DNA from: Thioalkalivibrio sp.
GTDB lineage: Bacteria > Pseudomonadota > Gammaproteobacteria > Ectothiorhodospirales > Ectothiorhodospiraceae
Direction of reading: 5' to 3'
Assembly: GCA_007120575.1 (NCBI GenBank)
Contig: SKNJ01000314.1
Location: 1-18,085 of the forward strand
Length of the DNA stretch: 18,085 bases
The position numbers and the translations under genes are program-made. The notes under the pieces were generated by a model that saw only the letters and a list, made by a program, of their open reading frames with translations, was not told the origin of the DNA and ran no database searches. Positions within the stretch are counted from its first letter, which is position 1. The number at the start of each line of letters is the position of its first letter. Shown piece after piece: positions 15,159 through 18,085 of the stretch.

Positions 15159-15882
15159 TGCTGGCGGCGGGGTCCAGGGTGACGCCGGCCGTGCCGCGCA
15201 GGGTCTCGGGCGCGAGGATCTTCAGGTCGCGTGTGTGCAGCGAGATCACGCCCTGCTGTCGCATCTGGGTGAGGAGGCGGCTGATGGTCTCCTGGGTCAG
15301 GCCCAGGTGGTTGGCGATGTCGGCCCGCGACATCGGCAGGTGGAAGTGGTCGGCGGCCAGGCCGCGGGCACGATGGCGCTCGGACAGGGTGATCAGAAAC
15401 GTGGCGAGGCGCTGCTCCGCGGTGCGCTGGCCGAGCAGGGCATGCAGGCTCTCGTCATGGGCCAGCCCACGGCTCATTACGCACATCAGGTGCTGCCGGA
15501 AGGTGGGCAGGCGCCCGGAGAGGTTGTCGACATGCGAATAGGGCACGGCGCAGACGCTGGTGGATTCCAGCGCCACGGCACTGACCGGGTGGGTGCCGTC
15601 GTGAATCGCGTCCAGCCCCAGCAGGTCGCCCGACAGCGCGAACCCGGTGATCTGCTCGGTCCCGTCGTCCCCGATCAGGACGATCTTCAGGGCGCCGGTG
15701 CGTACGGCATACAAATGCTCGAACGGTGACCCCATGGTGAACAGTGCCGCCCCCTTGGCGATCGGGCGGCGCTGTTGCACGATCTCGTCGAGTTGCCACA
15801 GCTCGTTCTCTGGCAGGCCGAGCGGCAGGCACAGCTCGCGCAGGGTGCACTGCTCGCAGGCTTGGGTGGTTCTGAGCGTCAT
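15151..15882 (-). CDS. FNR/ANR-type oxygen-sensing transcription regulator
   Basis: FNR-type proteins hold a [4Fe-4S] cluster that is lost in oxygen; the intact dimer binds TTGAT-N4-ATCAA sites and controls anaerobic genes. With ATG at 15882 the protein has 243 residues. The four cluster cysteines are Cys9, Cys12, Cys18 (CEQCTLRELC) and Cys111, with spacing identical to E. coli FNR Cys20/23/29/122. A cyclic-nucleotide-like domain (about 35-125) carries DEQITGF-like and SGDLLGLDAI elements, a dimer helix follows, and the helix-turn-helix is at 185-206 with ETISR (198-202) matching FNR's DNA-contact residues. A TTG start at 15942 would add 20 residues and is less likely. It heads an operon with the TIGR02444 gene and is divergent from cfa. 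The exact ortholog name (fnr or anr) is not assigned. Confidence 0.92.
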   Translation of the reverse strand: MTLRTTQACEQCTLRELCLPLGLPENELWQLDEIVQQRRPIAKGAALFTMGSPFEHLYAVRTGALKIVLIGDDGTEQITGFALSGDLLGLDAIHDGTHPVSAVALESTSVCAVPYSHVDNLSGRLPTFRQHLMCVMSRGLAHDESLHALLGQRTAEQRLATFLITLSERHRARGLAADHFHLPMSRADIANHLGLTQETISRLLTQMRQQGVISLHTRDLKILAPETLRGTAGVTLDPAASSA

Positions 15883-15954
15883 AGGACCGAGGGTATCCGC
15901 TTTGGCCGATGCGGAAAAGGTGTCCGGAGGCCAGGCTGCCAAGGGCTGGGGGAT

Positions 15955-15985
15955 TCCGGTATTCTTTCATCAGCGCCATACCGGA
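15955..15985. promoter_or_regulatory. Inverted repeat in the fnr-cfa divergent region
   Basis: TCCGGTAT (15955-15962) and ATACCGGA (15978-15985) are perfect 8-bp inverted copies with a 15-bp spacer and 23 bp between centres, about two helical turns. They lie in the 201-bp gap between the regulator and cfa and could be an operator. The repeat is seen directly; the function is inferred. Confidence 0.45.
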
Positions 15986-16032
15986 CCCGGAGGCAAGGCC
16001 GCGGGGGCATCGATCGCGCCCAGCCGATAACT

Positions 16033-16045
16033 TAGACTACGTCTA
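16033..16045. promoter_or_regulatory. Small inverted repeat upstream of cfa
   Basis: TAGAC (16033-16037), TAC and GTCTA (16041-16045) form a 5-bp inverted repeat 38 bp before the chosen cfa start, in a short AT-richer patch. It is a candidate operator or part of the cfa promoter. Confidence 0.3.
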
Positions 16046-16083
16046 CATTCGGGGTGGTAACGAACGCGGGCTTGGGGGAGCGC

Positions 16084-17322
16084 ATGATCGAACGGATGCT
16101 GGAACAGTACATGCGTTACGGGACGCTGGTGATTCGCGAGCCCGACGGTTCACGGCGCCGATTCGGGAACGGCGACCCCGAGGTCATGCTGGACGTGCAC
16201 GACAAGTCGGCCCTGCGCCGGATCGCGCGTGACCCGGGCTTCGAGGTCGGCCAGACCTATATGGAGGGCCTGTGGTCGGCGGGTCCCGAGGGCCTGCGGG
16301 TGTTCCTGGACGTCGCGATGCGCAACTTCGCACCGATGTTCAAAAAGCGGGTGAACCCCCTGGTGCGCATGCTCGGGGCACTGGTGGTGCAGGGCAACCG
16401 GATCGCGAGCAGCTACCGCAACATTGCCCATCACTACGACGTGGACGAGTGGCTTTATCGGAGATTCCTCGACCGCGGGATGTTCTACAGCTGTGCCTAT
16501 TTCGAGCGCCCGGAGATGTCGCTGGAGGAGGCACAGCAGGCCAAGTGCGCGATGCTGCGCAAGAAGCTGGTGCTCGAGCCCGGCATGCGGGTGCTGGATA
16601 TTGGCTGCGGCTGGGGCGGGCTGGCCTTTCATCTCGCGGAGCATGCCGACGTGCAGGTGGACGGGGTCACGTTGTCGAAGGAGCAGCTGCGGGTCGCGCG
16701 TGAAGAGGCGAAACGGCGCGGGCTGGGGGATCGGGTGCGGTTTCTGCACCAGGATTATCGCGAACACGATGATCGCTACGACCGTATTGTCAGCGTCGGC
16801 ATGTTCGAGCATGTCGGGAGCCCGAACTACGAGACGTTCTTCCGGCGTGTGCACGACCTGCTGACCGATGATGGCGTGGCGGTACTGCATACCATTGGTC
16901 GCCAGGAGCCGCCGGCGACCTCGAATCGCTGGCTGAACAAATATATCTTTCCCGGCGGGTACACCCCGGCGCTGTCCGAGGTGATGGGGGCGCTGGAGGC
17001 GACCCCGTTGCGTACCACCGATATCGAGTACTGGCGGCTGCATTACGCCGAGACCCTGGCGGAGTGGTACCGGCGGTTCCAGAAGATACGACCGGACGCG
17101 GTTACACGCTTCGACGAGCGCTTCTGCCGGATGTGGGAGTTCTATCTGGCCAGCTGCGAGGGCACTTTTCGCTGGTGGGATCAGGTGGTGTTCCAGATCC
17201 AGATGTCACGTACCCAGGACGCGGTGCCGTTGACCCGCGACTACCTCTATCGCTCCGATGCCCCGGAGGTGACCCTGGACCCGCCGGGCGAGGCGTTGGC
17301 GAAGGGCCCTGACGCGGCCTGA
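16084..17322 (+). CDS. cfa: Cyclopropane-fatty-acyl-phospholipid synthase
   Basis: Cfa adds a methylene group from S-adenosylmethionine across the double bond of unsaturated membrane phospholipid chains, often under acid, salt or stationary-phase stress. With ATG at 16084 the protein has 412 residues. An N-terminal lipid-binding region (1-110) is followed by HYDVDEWLYRRFLD (117-130), GMFYSCAYFERPEMSLEEAQ with the active cysteine Cys137, and the SAM loop VLDIGCGWGGLAFHLAE (170-186). Later motifs are GMFEHVG (239-245) with the Glu/His pair, YIFPGGYTPALSEV (287-300) and HYAETL (320-325). GGGGGAG lies 3 bp before this ATG; GTG at 16054 would add 10 residues and cannot be excluded. It is divergent from the FNR-type gene. 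Confidence 0.93.
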   Translation: MIERMLEQYMRYGTLVIREPDGSRRRFGNGDPEVMLDVHDKSALRRIARDPGFEVGQTYMEGLWSAGPEGLRVFLDVAMRNFAPMFKKRVNPLVRMLGALVVQGNRIASSYRNIAHHYDVDEWLYRRFLDRGMFYSCAYFERPEMSLEEAQQAKCAMLRKKLVLEPGMRVLDIGCGWGGLAFHLAEHADVQVDGVTLSKEQLRVAREEAKRRGLGDRVRFLHQDYREHDDRYDRIVSVGMFEHVGSPNYETFFRRVHDLLTDDGVAVLHTIGRQEPPATSNRWLNKYIFPGGYTPALSEVMGALEATPLRTTDIEYWRLHYAETLAEWYRRFQKIRPDAVTRFDERFCRMWEFYLASCEGTFRWWDQVVFQIQMSRTQDAVPLTRDYLYRSDAPEVTLDPPGEALAKGPDAA

Positions 17323-17343
17323 ACGGGCCTGCCAGATCGCTTG

Positions 17344-17365
17344 CGCAGCGGGTGAACCCGTTGCG
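17344..17365 (+). terminator. Hairpin after cfa
   Basis: Arms 17344-17352 and 17357-17365 pair over 9 bp (one G-U pair) around a TGAA tetraloop, 21 bp after the cfa stop. The following bases are not a T-run. It probably ends or stabilises the cfa transcript. Confidence 0.4.
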
Positions 17366-17418
17366 GATTCCCTACACTAAGGAAGACGCTTCGGCCATGC
17401 CGGCCGTGGCGGTTCGGT

Positions 17419-18085
17419 ATGGAGCAGGGGCGCGTGTTCGGTCGCTTTCGCAAACGCAGGGAGCAGCAGGAGCAGGAGAGCCCGGAGGCATCCGGGCAGT
17501 CGCAGGAACACGTCCTGATCGAGGCCGCCGGGCGCAGCCGCATCACCGAGGTGGCCGCTACCGCGCGGCGGGTGCCCTGGTCGCTGAACTTTCTCCAGTT
17601 GCTGTGGGCCGCGGGGCCGGTCACGTTCCTGGCGATGCAGGGCGGGTATTTCCTCGGTTTCGGCCATGCCGCCCCGGCACAGAACTTCATCTTCTTCGCC
17701 GTCTACACCCTGCTGTTCGGGGTGATCGGCCTGGTCGCGCGCTTTGTGGCCGACGCCACCCGGGGCAAGCGCCAGGAGCGCTCGCGCGATCAGCTGCGTA
17801 ATACCATCGACCTGCTGCCGGATCTGCTGTTCGTGACCCGCGACCTGGCGATGGGCGAGATGACCCCGGACATGCGCCGGCGCAAGGCAGCCCAGGTCCT
17901 GCTGCACGAAGTGGATATCGCCCCCGAGGCCGTGGCGGTCGCGGTGCGCGAGATGACCGGCGATGCCAGCCTGGCGGCCGCCGCGGAGCAGATCGAGATC
18001 TATCGCCGTCTGGGCCTGCGCGCGCGTGTGGGCGACCTGGTGGATGCGACCGAGGACGCTCGGCTCGCGGCCCTGGAGAAGCTCC
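17419..18085 (+). CDS. Two-helix membrane protein of unknown function (3' end outside window)
   Basis: The reading frame is open from ATG 17419 to the window end (222 codons), with no stop. The N-terminus is basic and glutamine-rich (about 5-20). Two hydrophobic segments follow at about 56-80 and 90-111, joined by a short loop, then a long, mostly helical cytoplasmic-looking part. That part includes DQLRNTIDLLPDLLFVTRDLAMGEMTPDMRRRKAAQVLLHE and an alanine-rich stretch. I do not recognise the family. ATG 17419 lacks a clear ribosome binding site; GTG at 17434 is an alternative. An overlapping 149-codon frame covers part of the same stretch, but the frame chosen here has the coherent membrane protein pattern. 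It follows cfa by 96 bp in the same direction. Confidence 0.7.
   Translation, partial: MEQGRVFGRFRKRREQQEQESPEASGQSQEHVLIEAAGRSRITEVAATARRVPWSLNFLQLLWAAGPVTFLAMQGGYFLGFGHAAPAQNFIFFAVYTLLFGVIGLVARFVADATRGKRQERSRDQLRNTIDLLPDLLFVTRDLAMGEMTPDMRRRKAAQVLLHEVDIAPEAVAVAVREMTGDASLAAAAEQIEIYRRLGLRARVGDLVDATEDARLAALEKL

Noticed and set aside
15883-16083. FNR binding site (TTGAT-N4-ATCAA) for autoregulation or cfa control
   Set aside because: No sequence near this consensus was found in the intergenic region.
1-18085. CRISPR arrays, tRNA genes, insertion sequences or phage genes
   Set aside because: No regularly spaced repeats, cloverleaf-type sequences or transposase/integrase motifs were seen on either strand.

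Overview
The window comes from a GC-rich bacterium. Gene content (flgL, fnr-type regulator, DUF2058, TIGR02444, ppk/ppx/sixA, argD-argF, Fe-type sodB, cfa) points to a gammaproteobacterium. Something close to Ectothiorhodospiraceae or Thioalkalivibrio is my best guess, but this rests on recall and not on a search. No rRNA, tRNA, CRISPR array, transposase or phage gene was seen. Coding density is very high, and no stretch of 300 bases lacks a gene.

Layout. 1-228 is the end of a flagellar hook-filament junction gene (flgL), followed by a membrane-anchored protein of unknown function (310-999). 1131-5009 is an ergothioneine locus: egtC, egtB and a SIMPL/YggE-like gene on the minus strand, and egtD divergent on the plus strand from an 81-bp intergenic region. 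egtD runs with sixA (8-bp gap) and ppx (4-bp overlap) to 7032. Polyphosphate kinase ppk (9258-7174) converges on ppx. Upstream of ppk on the minus strand lie argF and argD (overlapping starts), then Fe-type superoxide dismutase sodB (12174-11593). A DASS/SLC13 sodium-coupled anion transporter (12434-13942) converges on a minus-strand group: an FNR-type regulator, a TIGR02444 protein and a DUF2058 protein. A cyclopropane fatty acid synthase gene (cfa) is divergent from the regulator, and the window ends inside a two-helix membrane protein.

How the genes fit together. EgtD makes hercynine from histidine, EgtB joins it to gamma-glutamyl-cysteine, and EgtC removes the glutamate. The final lyase (EgtE) and the gamma-glutamyl-cysteine ligase are not in the window. 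The SIMPL gene translationally coupled to egtB belongs to a family linked to oxidative stress defence. PolyP synthesis (ppk) and hydrolysis (ppx) sit side by side, with sixA between egtD and ppx. With sodB, an oxygen-sensing FNR-type regulator and cfa close by, the region has a redox and stress flavour. The individual families are all known. The less expected parts are the linkage of egtD to sixA-ppx, several inverted repeats in divergent promoter regions, a terminator-like hairpin directly against the argD ribosome binding site, and two REP-like elements.
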